A DNA stretch of 64,000 nucleotides from Chitinophaga dinghuensis (GCF_003259435.1 NZ_QLMA01000008.1:310001-374000); one strand, 5' to 3'; counted from the first letter of the stretch, positions 35,916-45,259 are shown. The notes: generated by a model not told the origin, from the sequence alone. Numbers and translations are program-made.

Positions 35916-36251
35916 ATGAAGCAACCTATTACAGATACTACCGCCATATATAAAGGAATTTTTGATATCGTGAGATGCGTGCCTAAGGGTCGTGTGACCA
36001 CCTACGGAGCCGTAGCCAAGGCCATGGGCCTGAAATCCGGCGCCCGCATGGTAGGCAGGGCAATGGGATTTGTAGGCGGAGAAAAGCCGCCGGTGCCTGT
36101 ACAGCGTGTCGTGAACAGTTCCGGGCATTTGAGTGGGGATAATGGTACCCGACAGAAAAAACTGGAAGCGGAAGGCATCCAGGTGAAAAACGGAAAAATC
36201 GTGGACTTTAAAAAGTTGTTCTGGGACCCGGTAAACGAAATCGAACTGTAA
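35916..36251 (+). CDS. MGMT-family alkyltransferase-like (ATL) protein lacking active-site Cys
   Basis: This 111-residue protein has the DNA-binding domain of O6-alkylguanine-DNA alkyltransferase. The helix-turn-helix GRVTTYGAVAKAMGLKSGARMVGRAM is clear. The active-site motif, normally PCHRV, reads PVQRVVNSSG, so the alkyl-accepting cysteine is missing. ATL proteins bind O6-alkylguanine lesions and recruit nucleotide-excision repair instead of repairing them directly. The gene is convergent with the serine hydrolase and 4 bases from its stop. Confidence 0.87.
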   Translation: MKQPITDTTAIYKGIFDIVRCVPKGRVTTYGAVAKAMGLKSGARMVGRAMGFVGGEKPPVPVQRVVNSSGHLSGDNGTRQKKLEAEGIQVKNGKIVDFKKLFWDPVNEIEL

Positions 36252-36255
36252 ATAT

Positions 36256-38562
36256 TTATTTGTTTGTTGTATCGGCGGTTTCCTGGAGTACGTTCAATAT
36301 CAGATCTGTTATATCAAACCTTGGAAAATCGCCGGTATTATTCAATAAAATGACGAGGTTCCCCTCCGCTGGCTGACGGGCCAACATACTATAAAAACCC
36401 AGGTCTGTTCCTCCATGATACTGCACCGTATGACCTGTTAAAGAAACTTTGAATAATCGCTGATCAGTCATCCACCCATAATCATACCATGCATTCCAAT
36501 CGGTATACTCCGCCCTCGGCTTGAACATTGCGGCCATCTGCTGCTCGTCCAGGAACCGGTTATCCGATAATGCCTGATGCCATCGGCATAAATCTGCTGT
36601 TGTAGCAACAATATTTCCCGCCCCCATCAGATTGGCGCCAGGGTATGCAGGTTCCGGCTTACCATACAAATAACCTGTGGCTAGTTTTTGTCCGGTGAAC
36701 GTATCGATACTTACATAAGAATCCTGCATGCCTGCGGGTACGAATATCCTTTCCTTTAACAACTTGGGGAATGGCATTCCACTGATCTTTTCTGCCAGCA
36801 ACGCTAATACTATATATCCGGAATTACTATATTGGAATTGCGTTCCAGGCTCAAATTCCAGGGAATCGCTACAATATTTCCTCACTACCTCATCGAGCGA
36901 CAATGCTTTTTGAAATATAGCAGAAAGGGATGTCGCATTCGTTGTGAAATTAGGTATCCCCGACTGATGCGTTAGTAATTGTTCAATCGTAATGCCTCCA
37001 TGTGGGTAATCAGGTAAATATTGACCAATAGTATCCTTCACAGATAACTTACCTTCCTTTTCCAGTTGCAATATTAGTATCGCTGTGAAAGGTTTAGAAA
37101 GGGAGCCGATACGATATTGGGTATTGGCATCCGCAGCGAGTTGTTTGGATGAATCAGCAAAGCCATAGCTTTTTGACAACAGGATACCCGCTTTTGTTTT
37201 AATGAGGGCACTGCCATTGAATTGCTTTTCCCTATTATAAAAAGTAAGAATGGAATCGATCTTCTCCGCCGGGGATTGGGGAAGCCGCTGCCAATTTTTC
37301 TCTAATCGGCGTTTCAAATGGATACTCTCATTCCTCGCCTTCAGTAAACTAGCAATGGCTTCTGCATCCACCTCAGGAAGAATGATGGTATGCTTTCGCC
37401 AGAAGGCTGGCTCCTGGGGCGTGTTCTGAAATTCTATGATCTTGTTGCGGCCTACGAAACGAGCTTCCACAGAGGGCTTATCTGTAGTAGTATCCACCTG
37501 GGTAATGATATAATCGACCTTACTATTGGTATTGAAACGATAATGATTTCGGTTACTGTATAGCTGTAAGCCGGTATTACTTACTACGTTGGATAAAGTC
37601 CATCGCTCCCCAATTTTCCTGTAAATGACCTTGGCTCCATCATGGCGTATACGGATATGGATATCGAAGATGTTCATTAATGCTTTGGTGGCAAGGTCTC
37701 CGTAACTGTTATAGGGCAAGCCTTTGGGACTCAATTCGTAATCCGTTTCCAAAAATACGAGATGAGTGGTATCCAGGAAAAGCCGACCCCGATACAGGGA
37801 TTTTTTTAATGCAGCTCTCTGATCGAATTGTATTTCAAATGCAGGTATACCATTATAATCTACTACCCCCTTTACATAAAACCGATGCTGCTTTAGTCCT
37901 TCTTCACTGAATACCGGATGGCGAGTAATAGTTTTCACCACGTCGAAATCAAACAGGGTAACAGGTTTCAGGCCCAAATCCAGTCCATGTGCGCCCTTTT
38001 CATCCATGATATGCCTTTGTTGAAGGAGGTATAGGTCATTGCCGGCATCATTCGTATATCCTTTACTGCAAATATCAAACACTGCTTCCGACAGCTGCAT
38101 ATAATCCCGATCTTTAATGGTGGTATTACGATAAAACCCTCTCGCCCTGTAAGGCTGCACCAAATAATTATCTGGTATCCTATCAATAGCGGCCCGGATT
38201 AATTTCAAGGCATCCCTGGCCGTAACCGTTACTGTCCCTAATTCCAGCTTCCCTGGATATAGCAGGATAGGTTCTCCAGCATGTTTTAACTGTGCGGCTA
38301 CCGATACGCGGCCCCCCTGGTAACCCAGGCAGGAAATACTCAAGCTATCTGGTAATGCCGATACAAGGATATTTAGACGAAAATTTCCGGTACTATTGGA
38401 TACAGTACCTCTTTGCCGAATAGTAATGTTGGCGCCGGGAATAGGTTCATGCGTCTGCGCATCCAGCACTTTACCAGTCACCGCAGTATCTGATTGCGCC
38501 TGCACGGCTACATTCCAGCAGCCAATCACACCAAAGAATATACGTAGTAAAAATCGGGTCAT
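36256..38562 (-). CDS. Serine hydrolase (class C beta-lactamase fold) fused to a carboxypeptidase-regulatory domain
   Basis: This 768-residue protein has a signal peptide (about 1-23). A carboxypeptidase-regulatory-like sandwich (about 26-110) is followed by a middle domain of unknown type (about 115-400) and then a class C beta-lactamase/DD-peptidase domain (about 430-760). The catalytic motifs are complete: SLSK at 487-490, YSN at 578-580 and YHGGT near residue 720. Domains 1 and 2 resemble the N-terminal half of Bacteroidota outer-membrane receptor-associated proteins, which suggests anchoring at the surface. An esterase or D-aminopeptidase role is as likely as beta-lactamase. Confidence 0.85.
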   Translation of the reverse strand: MTRFLLRIFFGVIGCWNVAVQAQSDTAVTGKVLDAQTHEPIPGANITIRQRGTVSNSTGNFRLNILVSALPDSLSISCLGYQGGRVSVAAQLKHAGEPILLYPGKLELGTVTVTARDALKLIRAAIDRIPDNYLVQPYRARGFYRNTTIKDRDYMQLSEAVFDICSKGYTNDAGNDLYLLQQRHIMDEKGAHGLDLGLKPVTLFDFDVVKTITRHPVFSEEGLKQHRFYVKGVVDYNGIPAFEIQFDQRAALKKSLYRGRLFLDTTHLVFLETDYELSPKGLPYNSYGDLATKALMNIFDIHIRIRHDGAKVIYRKIGERWTLSNVVSNTGLQLYSNRNHYRFNTNSKVDYIITQVDTTTDKPSVEARFVGRNKIIEFQNTPQEPAFWRKHTIILPEVDAEAIASLLKARNESIHLKRRLEKNWQRLPQSPAEKIDSILTFYNREKQFNGSALIKTKAGILLSKSYGFADSSKQLAADANTQYRIGSLSKPFTAILILQLEKEGKLSVKDTIGQYLPDYPHGGITIEQLLTHQSGIPNFTTNATSLSAIFQKALSLDEVVRKYCSDSLEFEPGTQFQYSNSGYIVLALLAEKISGMPFPKLLKERIFVPAGMQDSYVSIDTFTGQKLATGYLYGKPEPAYPGANLMGAGNIVATTADLCRWHQALSDNRFLDEQQMAAMFKPRAEYTDWNAWYDYGWMTDQRLFKVSLTGHTVQYHGGTDLGFYSMLARQPAEGNLVILLNNTGDFPRFDITDLILNVLQETADTTNK

Positions 38563-39051
38563 GAAGAGGGCTTATTTGAAAGGCGGAAGGTATTAGATCA
38601 TATGTTAAAGGATTTGTTAGAAGTTGTTAATGGTTATCATGATGCTTCTGACAAGAGAAAATTTTAGCAGATCATTAATAGATGCAAATAACTACAAAGC
38701 ATACCACTTCCTCTATTTACCATTATCTATTCCCATTTTTCATATACCCATCGCCGTTAAGACAAAAACACATCTTCATAACTAATTAAATAACAATAAC
38801 TTATAAAATATTTCAAAACTTTTTTCATCTGCGCAGAAAGACTGCGCAGATGCTGGGCCATCTTTGTAATGTCAACAGCGACAAACACGATCTTTACATA
38901 AAAACATTTTACCGGTCAATTGTTAGATACTACTTATTCATTCTTTAAATGACATCTTGCAAGATTATCGGTAAATCACCAGCAGGTCAACTATCACTTA
39001 CTTCACATCTATGGTAACAGTGGTAAAATTATCTGCTTAAACTTTAAATAT
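38563..39051. other. 489-bp non-coding region upstream of the TerD-like/RtcB operon
   Basis: No credible gene lies here. The stretch is A/T-rich. It separates the divergent serine hydrolase and zinc-finger/TerD-like genes and contains the perfect inverted repeat at 38826-38852, followed by CATCTTTG at 38859-38866, one base from the -7 consensus. If that is the promoter, the leader would be about 180 bases. Confidence 0.5.
38826..38852. promoter_or_regulatory. Inverted repeat, candidate operator for the TerD-like/RtcB operon
   Basis: The arms CATCTGCGCAG (38826-38836) and CTGCGCAGATG (38842-38852) are perfectly complementary around AAAGA, and each arm also contains the 8-base palindrome CTGCGCAG. 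It lies 7 bases before a near-consensus -7 element. The absence of a downstream T-run argues against a terminator. Confidence 0.5.
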
Positions 39052-41274
39052 ATGTATACAGCATTACAGAAAATCGGCATCCGCTTCAACGCGATTTATT
39101 TACCAGAAGCAATTGCATTCCCATCAAAGGAAATGACGCCTGTATCTGCTAATTTCATTAAAAATATACGTCGGCTGGGATATGTAGTAAAAGAAGACTT
39201 ATTACACCAGCTGAATGAATTGCCTGAACATACGCTGCAGGCTATTTACGAGGCTTTTGCGGAAGTACTGCAAGTAAAAAATAACTGGGCGCCCTTAGTG
39301 AGCAACTGGGATAAATCTACGGAAGAGAAGGGAAGTCGCCTCGGTACTTTCTTTCAATTTACTTCGGGTACCTTACTGGATTGCGGACATAGCATTCCTG
39401 ATAAAACGTTCCCGTTGAATAGTTACAATGGGTGCCCATTCTGTGGTATGCCGTTTATCCTCAGCAATGAAATCCTTACCGGACAAGGCTCTAAAAAGAA
39501 AGAATTATCATTATGGACCAATACGCACGTGCAGGAACTTTACAGCAATTTGTTACAGTCCAAAACAGCCCTGGATGCCACTCAGGTAGATACGCTCAAG
39601 ACCTTGCTGCAAATCTTTGATCTGCCAGCGGTGACTATTACCATGAAGGAAACCCAGATGCTGGTGACCGATACCTTGGTAGAAAACGGAAAAGCTGCCA
39701 TAGCAAGTACTTTGATGTCTTCTCCTGTGGATATCATGCGCTACCTCTGGTATAAACATACCGGGTTTCTGCAAATCATTGCGCCATCCGTGCTGATCAA
39801 AAGACATGCAAAGAATCAGCGACATATGTTGCCAGTGTTGAATCAATCCGCCGCAATGGCTATTCTGTCGAGGGAATCGCTGAAGTTGAAATACAACAGA
39901 AGCACGTCCAAAATGATAGCTACCTGGCTGAATAATTTGCCTATGTCGGCTGAAGCGGCAGCGGAATTGATGCACCCTAAACGCGGTATGTGGGTACGGT
40001 TCATTCGTGCACTGCGACTCCCAGAGTACAGCCATAAGCCAGGAATGGGGCCATTGGCCAGATTACTGGATGTCTTCTATAACGAAAAATATACCGTATA
40101 TGCGGCACAGTTAGAGCAGTCCAGATTAAAATTCGATTTAGACAAAACGTTTGCATTGTTGAAACAGCGCCCCGGATTATTCGCCCGCTCTCTGTTTGCC
40201 AATATGGTATGGTTCGGTCATGAGATCACGCTGGCGCAATTCAAAGAAATTGAGGGTCAGATCCCTGCGCGATTACTGATAACGCTTGCCAGCTATGCTA
40301 CGAATTACTTCGATGCCGACAATGATCGTATCGTGAAACCGCTGGGAGGAACAGATAAATTGATTAAAGCGAATAAATACCTGGCCTTGTATGATCAGGA
40401 ACAGTTGCAATTAATGGCAGACGAGGTCACCAATTGCTGCCTGGATATGCTGACTGTACGATTCACTAAGGCGCAAAATGGTAACAAAACGGTCTTCATT
40501 GATCCGTCTTTGTACACAATGCCACTGCCTGTTGGCGACAGAGCCACTTCTGTGCAGGACCTGCCCGCAGCCCTGATGGGAACACGTTTCCCAGTGGAAG
40601 GAGATACCGTTCGTTTGTTCATGCAGTGGGGCGTTGGCTTACCACAGCAGCACCTGGACATGGACCTGAGCTGTCAGATCATTTATGATGATACCAAACA
40701 GTTCTGTAGTTACTTTCAGCTGGATGCCATCGGCGCCAAGCATAGTGGGGATATTCGTTCTATTCCGAATAAAACAGGAACTGCCGAATATATTGAACTG
40801 GACCTGGCACAATTACAAAAGGCGAATGCCCGTTATGTGGCGTTCACTTGTAACGCTTATTCTAATGGCGCCATCACTCCTAACCTTGTGTTGGGATGGA
40901 TGAACAGTCAACATAAAATGAAAGTAAATGCAAGAACAGGCGTAGCCTATGATCCATCCTGTGTGCAACATCGGGTACGCGTTACGCAAAACCTGAACAA
41001 AGGATTATTATTTGGCGTATTGAATGTAGCTGCGCGTGAAATCATCTGGCTGGAAATGGCTTTCGATGGACAAACAACCATGTCGCTGGATTTGCAGGGC
41101 CTGGAAAGAATGATCGCGAAACTGAATGCAAAAATCAGTATCGGTACATTACTGGATTTGAAAGTCCGGGCACAAAACCTGGTACCAACAAATGATCCGA
41201 ACCTTGCTGATGAATCCTACACCGCCCAATGGGCCATGGATACAGCAAAAGTAACCCAATTGTTAATTGATTAA
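39052..41274 (+). CDS. Zinc-finger plus TerD-like protein (MXAN_6230/SCO0854-type RING family)
   Basis: This 740-residue cytoplasmic protein has four parts. The N-terminus (about 1-100) is helical. A RING/treble-clef-like zinc site follows, with Cys111-x-His113 and Cys128-x2-Cys131 (LLDCGHS and GCPFCG). A long helical middle (about 140-500) comes next, then a TerD-like C-terminal domain with LDMDLSCQI near residue 535 and HSGDIR near 564, plus an AEYIELDLAQL strand. It matches my memory of the MXAN_6230/SCO0854 RING family. Members of that family are linked to tellurium-resistance-type stress systems and often sit beside RtcB, as here. Its stop lies 10 bases before the rtcB ATG. Confidence 0.75.
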   Translation: MYTALQKIGIRFNAIYLPEAIAFPSKEMTPVSANFIKNIRRLGYVVKEDLLHQLNELPEHTLQAIYEAFAEVLQVKNNWAPLVSNWDKSTEEKGSRLGTFFQFTSGTLLDCGHSIPDKTFPLNSYNGCPFCGMPFILSNEILTGQGSKKKELSLWTNTHVQELYSNLLQSKTALDATQVDTLKTLLQIFDLPAVTITMKETQMLVTDTLVENGKAAIASTLMSSPVDIMRYLWYKHTGFLQIIAPSVLIKRHAKNQRHMLPVLNQSAAMAILSRESLKLKYNRSTSKMIATWLNNLPMSAEAAAELMHPKRGMWVRFIRALRLPEYSHKPGMGPLARLLDVFYNEKYTVYAAQLEQSRLKFDLDKTFALLKQRPGLFARSLFANMVWFGHEITLAQFKEIEGQIPARLLITLASYATNYFDADNDRIVKPLGGTDKLIKANKYLALYDQEQLQLMADEVTNCCLDMLTVRFTKAQNGNKTVFIDPSLYTMPLPVGDRATSVQDLPAALMGTRFPVEGDTVRLFMQWGVGLPQQHLDMDLSCQIIYDDTKQFCSYFQLDAIGAKHSGDIRSIPNKTGTAEYIELDLAQLQKANARYVAFTCNAYSNGAITPNLVLGWMNSQHKMKVNARTGVAYDPSCVQHRVRVTQNLNKGLLFGVLNVAAREIIWLEMAFDGQTTMSLDLQGLERMIAKLNAKISIGTLLDLKVRAQNLVPTNDPNLADESYTAQWAMDTAKVTQLLID

Positions 41275-41284
41275 CTTCAAAGAA

Positions 41285-42718
41285 ATGGAAACAAAAGCAA
41301 TGAGAATAAATGGCGACGACTTAATAGCAATAGGATATATTCCCAGCCCGGCATTAGGCGTAGCTTTGCGAATAAACCAAAAACGTCATGGTTTGAACCG
41401 TAACGAAATGATGACCTTTTATGCCGCAGTGTTGCAAGACCCTACTGCTTACCTGGATCATAAAATTTTCGCTAAACTGGCGAAATCCCTGATAGAAGAT
41501 GCGGAAGAACGCGCATTGAACAACACCATTCCGTTAAAGAAAAAAGCGGAGCCTTACGCTATTTACGGAAAAGAGCAGATTGAAGCTGGCGCATTAAAGC
41601 AGATGAATATCGCGATGCAATTGCCGGTAACTGTGGCAGGCGCTTTGATGCCGGATGCGCATCAGGGTTACGGACTGCCCATTGGCGGCGTACTGGCTAC
41701 GAAAAATGCGATTATCCCTTATGGCGTAGGCGTGGATATTGGGTGTAGAATGGCATTGACCGTATTTGATATTCCTGTCGCTCATTTCGAGCAAAACAAG
41801 GAACTGTACAAAGATGTCATCATGAACAACTCTGTATTCGGCGCAGGCCATGGATTCAGATTATTGGACAGAACAGACCACGCCGTATTGGAAAATAAAC
41901 TGTTCCAGGAGAATGCCTTCATTGCAGACCTGAAAGATAAAGCATGGCAGCAGTTGGGAAGTTCCGGAGGTGGAAACCACTTCGTGGAATTCGGGATATT
42001 GGAATTCGCCGAAAACGATGCTCCATTGGGTATTGCCAAAGGCGCCTACCTCGCATTACTGACACATTCCGGTTCCCGAGGCTTTGGCGCCACTATTGCC
42101 GGTCACTATACGCAGTTGGCCAAAAATATTTGTAAGCTGCCATATGAAGCCAGCAACTTGGCTTACCTGGACCTGAATACACAGGAAGGGAATGATTACT
42201 GGCTGGCCATGAATCTGGCGGGCGACTATGCCTCGGCATGTCATGAGGTGATACACCAAAAAATCACTGTTGCCTTAGGCGCACAGGTATTGGCACGGGT
42301 GGAGAACCACCATAACTTCGCCTGGAAAGAACAACTGAATGGCGAAGAGGTGATTGTACACCGTAAAGGAGCCACTCCTGCTGGGAAAGGCGTGATGGGG
42401 ATTATTCCGGGATCTATGACAGCAGCAGGTTTCCTGGTACGTGGTAACGGCGCTACGGCTGCCATAAACTCTGCCTCACATGGTGCAGGCCGACAAATGA
42501 GTAGAACACAGGCGACGAAATCCATTGATACCAAAGGGTTTCAGGCATTGCTGGATAAAGCAGACGTGACTTTGCTGGGCGGAGGCCGAGATGAAGCGCC
42601 CATCGCTTATAAAGATATCTTCGCCGTAATGCAGGCACAAACTGATCTGGTAGACATCGTTGCGCAGTTTTCACCTAAAATGGTGCGAATGGCAGATGAT
42701 GGAAGTAGAGAAGATTAA
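41285..42718 (+). CDS. rtcB: RtcB-family RNA ligase
   Basis: This 477-residue protein is of the RtcB family, which joins RNA 2',3'-cyclic phosphate (or 3'-phosphate) ends to 5'-OH ends using GTP and Mn. Signatures include MPDAHQGYGLPIGGV, YGVGVDIGCRM with the metal-binding Asp and Cys, GSSGGGNHFVE, THSGSRGFG, and SHGAGRQMSR holding the guanylated histidine. The ATG at 41285 lies in a region where upstream TTG is also in frame (41267). It is followed by a terminator. Co-operon with a TerD-like/zinc-finger protein suggests RNA repair under stress. Confidence 0.9.
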   Translation: METKAMRINGDDLIAIGYIPSPALGVALRINQKRHGLNRNEMMTFYAAVLQDPTAYLDHKIFAKLAKSLIEDAEERALNNTIPLKKKAEPYAIYGKEQIEAGALKQMNIAMQLPVTVAGALMPDAHQGYGLPIGGVLATKNAIIPYGVGVDIGCRMALTVFDIPVAHFEQNKELYKDVIMNNSVFGAGHGFRLLDRTDHAVLENKLFQENAFIADLKDKAWQQLGSSGGGNHFVEFGILEFAENDAPLGIAKGAYLALLTHSGSRGFGATIAGHYTQLAKNICKLPYEASNLAYLDLNTQEGNDYWLAMNLAGDYASACHEVIHQKITVALGAQVLARVENHHNFAWKEQLNGEEVIVHRKGATPAGKGVMGIIPGSMTAAGFLVRGNGATAAINSASHGAGRQMSRTQATKSIDTKGFQALLDKADVTLLGGGRDEAPIAYKDIFAVMQAQTDLVDIVAQFSPKMVRMADDGSRED

Positions 42719-42719
42719 A

Positions 42720-42755
42720 CAAATATCCCACCTGGTAGGTGGGATATTTGTTTTT
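42720..42755 (+). terminator. Intrinsic terminator of the rtcB operon
   Basis: The arms 42720-42733 and 42737-42750 form a perfect 14-bp stem with a 3-base loop and are followed by TTTTT. The stem starts one base after the rtcB stop codon. Confidence 0.9.
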
Positions 42756-42812
42756 ATAGTTATTTCGGGAGATGCGTACTAATCCAGTCAACAGCGTTTC
42801 ACAACGCATCAG

Positions 42813-43634
42813 TCAGGATTGGATGAATGCCAGCAAGTCTTCGTTAATTGTTTCAGCTTCCGTAGTAGGCATGCCATGAGGGAAGCCTGGATAGGAAATC
42901 AATTTTCCATTCTTTAGCAGTTTTACTGCTTTTTGTCCGGTAATAGGAAATGGAACAATTTGGTCATCTTCTCCATGCAGCACCAATACAGGCATTTCCA
43001 CACTTTTTAAATCTCCTGTGAAATCCGTTTCAGAGAAGGCTTTGATACAGTCATAATGGGCTTTCACAGCACCCATCATTCCTTGTCTCCACCAATTATC
43101 TCTTACCCCCTGGGATACTTTTGCACCATCGCGGTTGTAGCCATAAAAAGGAATCGTAAAATCCTGGAAGTACTGGGAGCGATTATAGGCGGTTCCTTTA
43201 CGAATATCATCAAATATCGACATGGGTACGCCATCCGGATTGGAAGGACTCTGTACCATTATGGGTGTCACAGCACTAATTAACACCGCCTTGGCTACTC
43301 TGCCTTTGCCATATTTGGCGGCGTAACGGATTACTTCTCCACCACCTGTAGAATGTCCTATATGCACTGCGTCTTTCAAATCCAATGCCGCTGTCAGTTC
43401 AGCTACATCTGCGGCGTAGGTATCCATATCATGACCGGAAGCCGTTTGACTGGATCTGCCATGTCCCCGTCTGTCGTGCGCAATAACTCTGTAGCCTTGC
43501 TGGAGGAAGAAGGACATTTGTGCATCCCAGTCGTCGCTGGATAAGGGCCAGCCATGATGAAAGAATAACGGTTTACCGGTACCCCAGTCTTTATAATAGA
43601 TTTCGGTACCATCCTTTAGTTTGATTGTGCTCAT
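42813..43634 (-). CDS. Alpha/beta hydrolase, non-heme haloperoxidase-like
   Basis: This 273-residue hydrolase has the catalytic Ser in GHSTGGGE (about residue 97), an acid in LHGEDDQIVP (about 224), and His in PGFPHGM (about 255). The oxyanion motif HHGWPLSSDDWD and the HDRRGHGRS strand are typical of the non-heme chloroperoxidase/perhydrolase group, which may make peracids or hydrolyse esters. No signal peptide. It lies alone upstream of an SDR gene on the same strand, with a gap of 139 bases, so they are not clearly an operon. Confidence 0.85.
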   Translation of the reverse strand: MSTIKLKDGTEIYYKDWGTGKPLFFHHGWPLSSDDWDAQMSFFLQQGYRVIAHDRRGHGRSSQTASGHDMDTYAADVAELTAALDLKDAVHIGHSTGGGEVIRYAAKYGKGRVAKAVLISAVTPIMVQSPSNPDGVPMSIFDDIRKGTAYNRSQYFQDFTIPFYGYNRDGAKVSQGVRDNWWRQGMMGAVKAHYDCIKAFSETDFTGDLKSVEMPVLVLHGEDDQIVPFPITGQKAVKLLKNGKLISYPGFPHGMPTTEAETINEDLLAFIQS

Positions 43635-43773
43635 TTTCCAGGAGTTTATGTGTGAATGAAGCGAAAATAAACGACCGCACTTTCGCCATTTAGCAGTGTG
43701 CGTTCATGGGATCATTTTAACACGCCATCTGTTGATCTTGTTCATTCACCGGAAAACAGGCATACAGACTGGA

Positions 43774-44709
43774 TTATGGCCATTGGTGTCCGGTGATTTG
43801 CTCACTTAGCACCCATAATGATCTTGCTTTTTCAGTATCCAGTGCGAATGCACGCACGCCATAGGGCGCAGGGGAATCATCCGGTAGCAATTCCGCTATA
43901 TTGCAGTCCTCACAATAGACGCCACCCATATCCTCCAGTTGTTCGCTGAGGGCACACCAAACAGCGGTAGCGGCGCCTTGTTCCGGCGTCTTGAACTGTT
44001 TCACCTGATCCGACCATGCTTTCACTTCTGCAGCCGACATATAGCGAAAGATATCTGTTTGAATCGCGCCGGGATGGACCGCAAAAGCGCTGATGCCAAA
44101 AGGATTGCCGAGCCGGTTCAGTTCAACGGCAAATAGAATATTCGCAGTTTTCGACTGACCGTAGGCTTTCATGGTATCGAATCCTTGTCTCTCAAAATTC
44201 AAATCATCCAATTGCACATCCATGCGGCGATGTCCAACGGATGAAAGTACAATCACTCTTGCTTTCCCTGCTTTCTTCAAGGCCGGCCATAGGAGGCCTG
44301 TCAACTGGAAATGTCCGAGATGATTAACGCCGAACTGGATTTCATAACCGCGTTTATCTGTTAGAAACTGAGGTGGCCGGAAAATGCCGGCGTTATTGAA
44401 GAGCAGGTGTAACGTATCCTGTTCGAGGAAGAACTGTTCTGCGAAACTATCTACGGAAGCTGGATCGGCCAGGTCGAGGGGAATGAAGGATACATTCGGG
44501 AGCGCGGATAATTTATCTTGTACTTTGGAGATATCCCTTGCGCCAACGATTACTTTAGCGCCAATACCCGCCAATGTTTTAACGGTTTCAAAGCCGATAC
44601 CGGAATTACCGCCGGTAACAACGACCGTTTTCCCATGAAGGTCATGTTCTGCAGCTATTTCGGTAGTGGTACTATGGGCATTGAATGGGGAAGAAATGGG
44701 GGCTTGCAT
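43774..44709 (-). CDS. Short-chain dehydrogenase/reductase (retinol-dehydrogenase-like)
   Basis: This 311-residue oxidoreductase has the NAD(P)-binding loop TGGNSGIG near residues 33-40, the NNAG motif (LLFNNAGIF), a catalytic Ser in VLSSVGH, and the Tyr-x3-Lys pair in AYGQSKTAN. The retinol-dehydrogenase-like subgroup of SDRs acts on many alcohols and aldehydes, so the substrate is unknown. An upstream ATG at 44718 adds three residues; the -7 motif at 44726-44733 lies so close that the ATG at 44709 is more likely. Confidence 0.85.
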   Translation of the reverse strand: MQAPISSPFNAHSTTTEIAAEHDLHGKTVVVTGGNSGIGFETVKTLAGIGAKVIVGARDISKVQDKLSALPNVSFIPLDLADPASVDSFAEQFFLEQDTLHLLFNNAGIFRPPQFLTDKRGYEIQFGVNHLGHFQLTGLLWPALKKAGKARVIVLSSVGHRRMDVQLDDLNFERQGFDTMKAYGQSKTANILFAVELNRLGNPFGISAFAVHPGAIQTDIFRYMSAAEVKAWSDQVKQFKTPEQGAATAVWCALSEQLEDMGGVYCEDCNIAELLPDDSPAPYGVRAFALDTEKARSLWVLSEQITGHQWP

Positions 44710-44725
44710 AGTTTTCATATGGAAG

Positions 44726-44733
44726 CAAAGTTA
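44726..44733 (-). promoter_or_regulatory. -7 promoter element for the SDR gene
   Basis: TAACTTTG on the minus strand matches TAnnTTTG, 16 bases upstream of the ATG at 44709. Confidence 0.5.
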
Positions 44734-44845
44734 AGGTGTGTCTATCTAACAAAAACGAGATCGCATTATTTATAACGCAAAGGAGTATACGATGAAATAA
44801 GGTATTTCATATACGCTTGAAAGTTAGAGAATTATTTATTGTTCG

Positions 44846-45259
44846 TTATTTTTTATTCGCTGCATTATAATCAGCCTCAGATACCGGCTCCAGCCATACG
44901 ACGTTCTGTTCTCCTTCATAATTGGTGATAGCGATATGTATCATTTTGTTGTAGGCGGAGGCGCCATGCCAGTGTTCCACTTTTTCAGGGATACTGATTA
45001 CATCTCCTTTTTTGATGGACCGGGCTGGCTGCCCTTTTTCCTGATATAGGCCCTCCCCTTCTATTACCACCAGGATCTGGCCTTTAGGATGGGTATGCCA
45101 GTGGGTTCTGGCCTTAGGCTCAAAGGTGACGCTTCCCATCGCAAAATTGTTGTTCTTATCCCTGGCCAAAAGTGAGGTCAGGAAAGCATTCCCGGTGAAA
45201 TAGTCGCTGCTTAATTTTTCTCCTTTGGTGAAAATAGAGGTAGGATGTAGCGTCGTCAT
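44846..45259 (-). CDS. Cupin-domain protein
   Basis: This 137-residue single-domain cupin has the metal-binding motif THWHTHPKGQ near residues 52-61 and the second motif with a conserved His in KVEHWHGASA. The layout is like small cupins of the mandelonitrile-lyase-like and carboxymuconolactone-associated groups. The substrate is unknown. It stands 127 bases upstream of the SDR start, in the same direction, so a loose redox/hydrolase cluster (hydrolase, SDR, cupin) is possible. Confidence 0.8.
   Translation of the reverse strand: MTTLHPTSIFTKGEKLSSDYFTGNAFLTSLLARDKNNNFAMGSVTFEPKARTHWHTHPKGQILVVIEGEGLYQEKGQPARSIKKGDVISIPEKVEHWHGASAYNKMIHIAITNYEGEQNVVWLEPVSEADYNAANKK

Noticed and set aside
36256..38562. 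Beta-lactam resistance call for the class C-type hydrolase
   Set aside because: The fold motifs are shared by esterases and D-aminopeptidases, and the fusion with a surface-type domain argues against a classic resistance enzyme.
38826..38852. Hairpin considered as terminator of the serine hydrolase gene
   Set aside because: It lies upstream of that gene's start, not after its stop, and no T-run follows on either strand.
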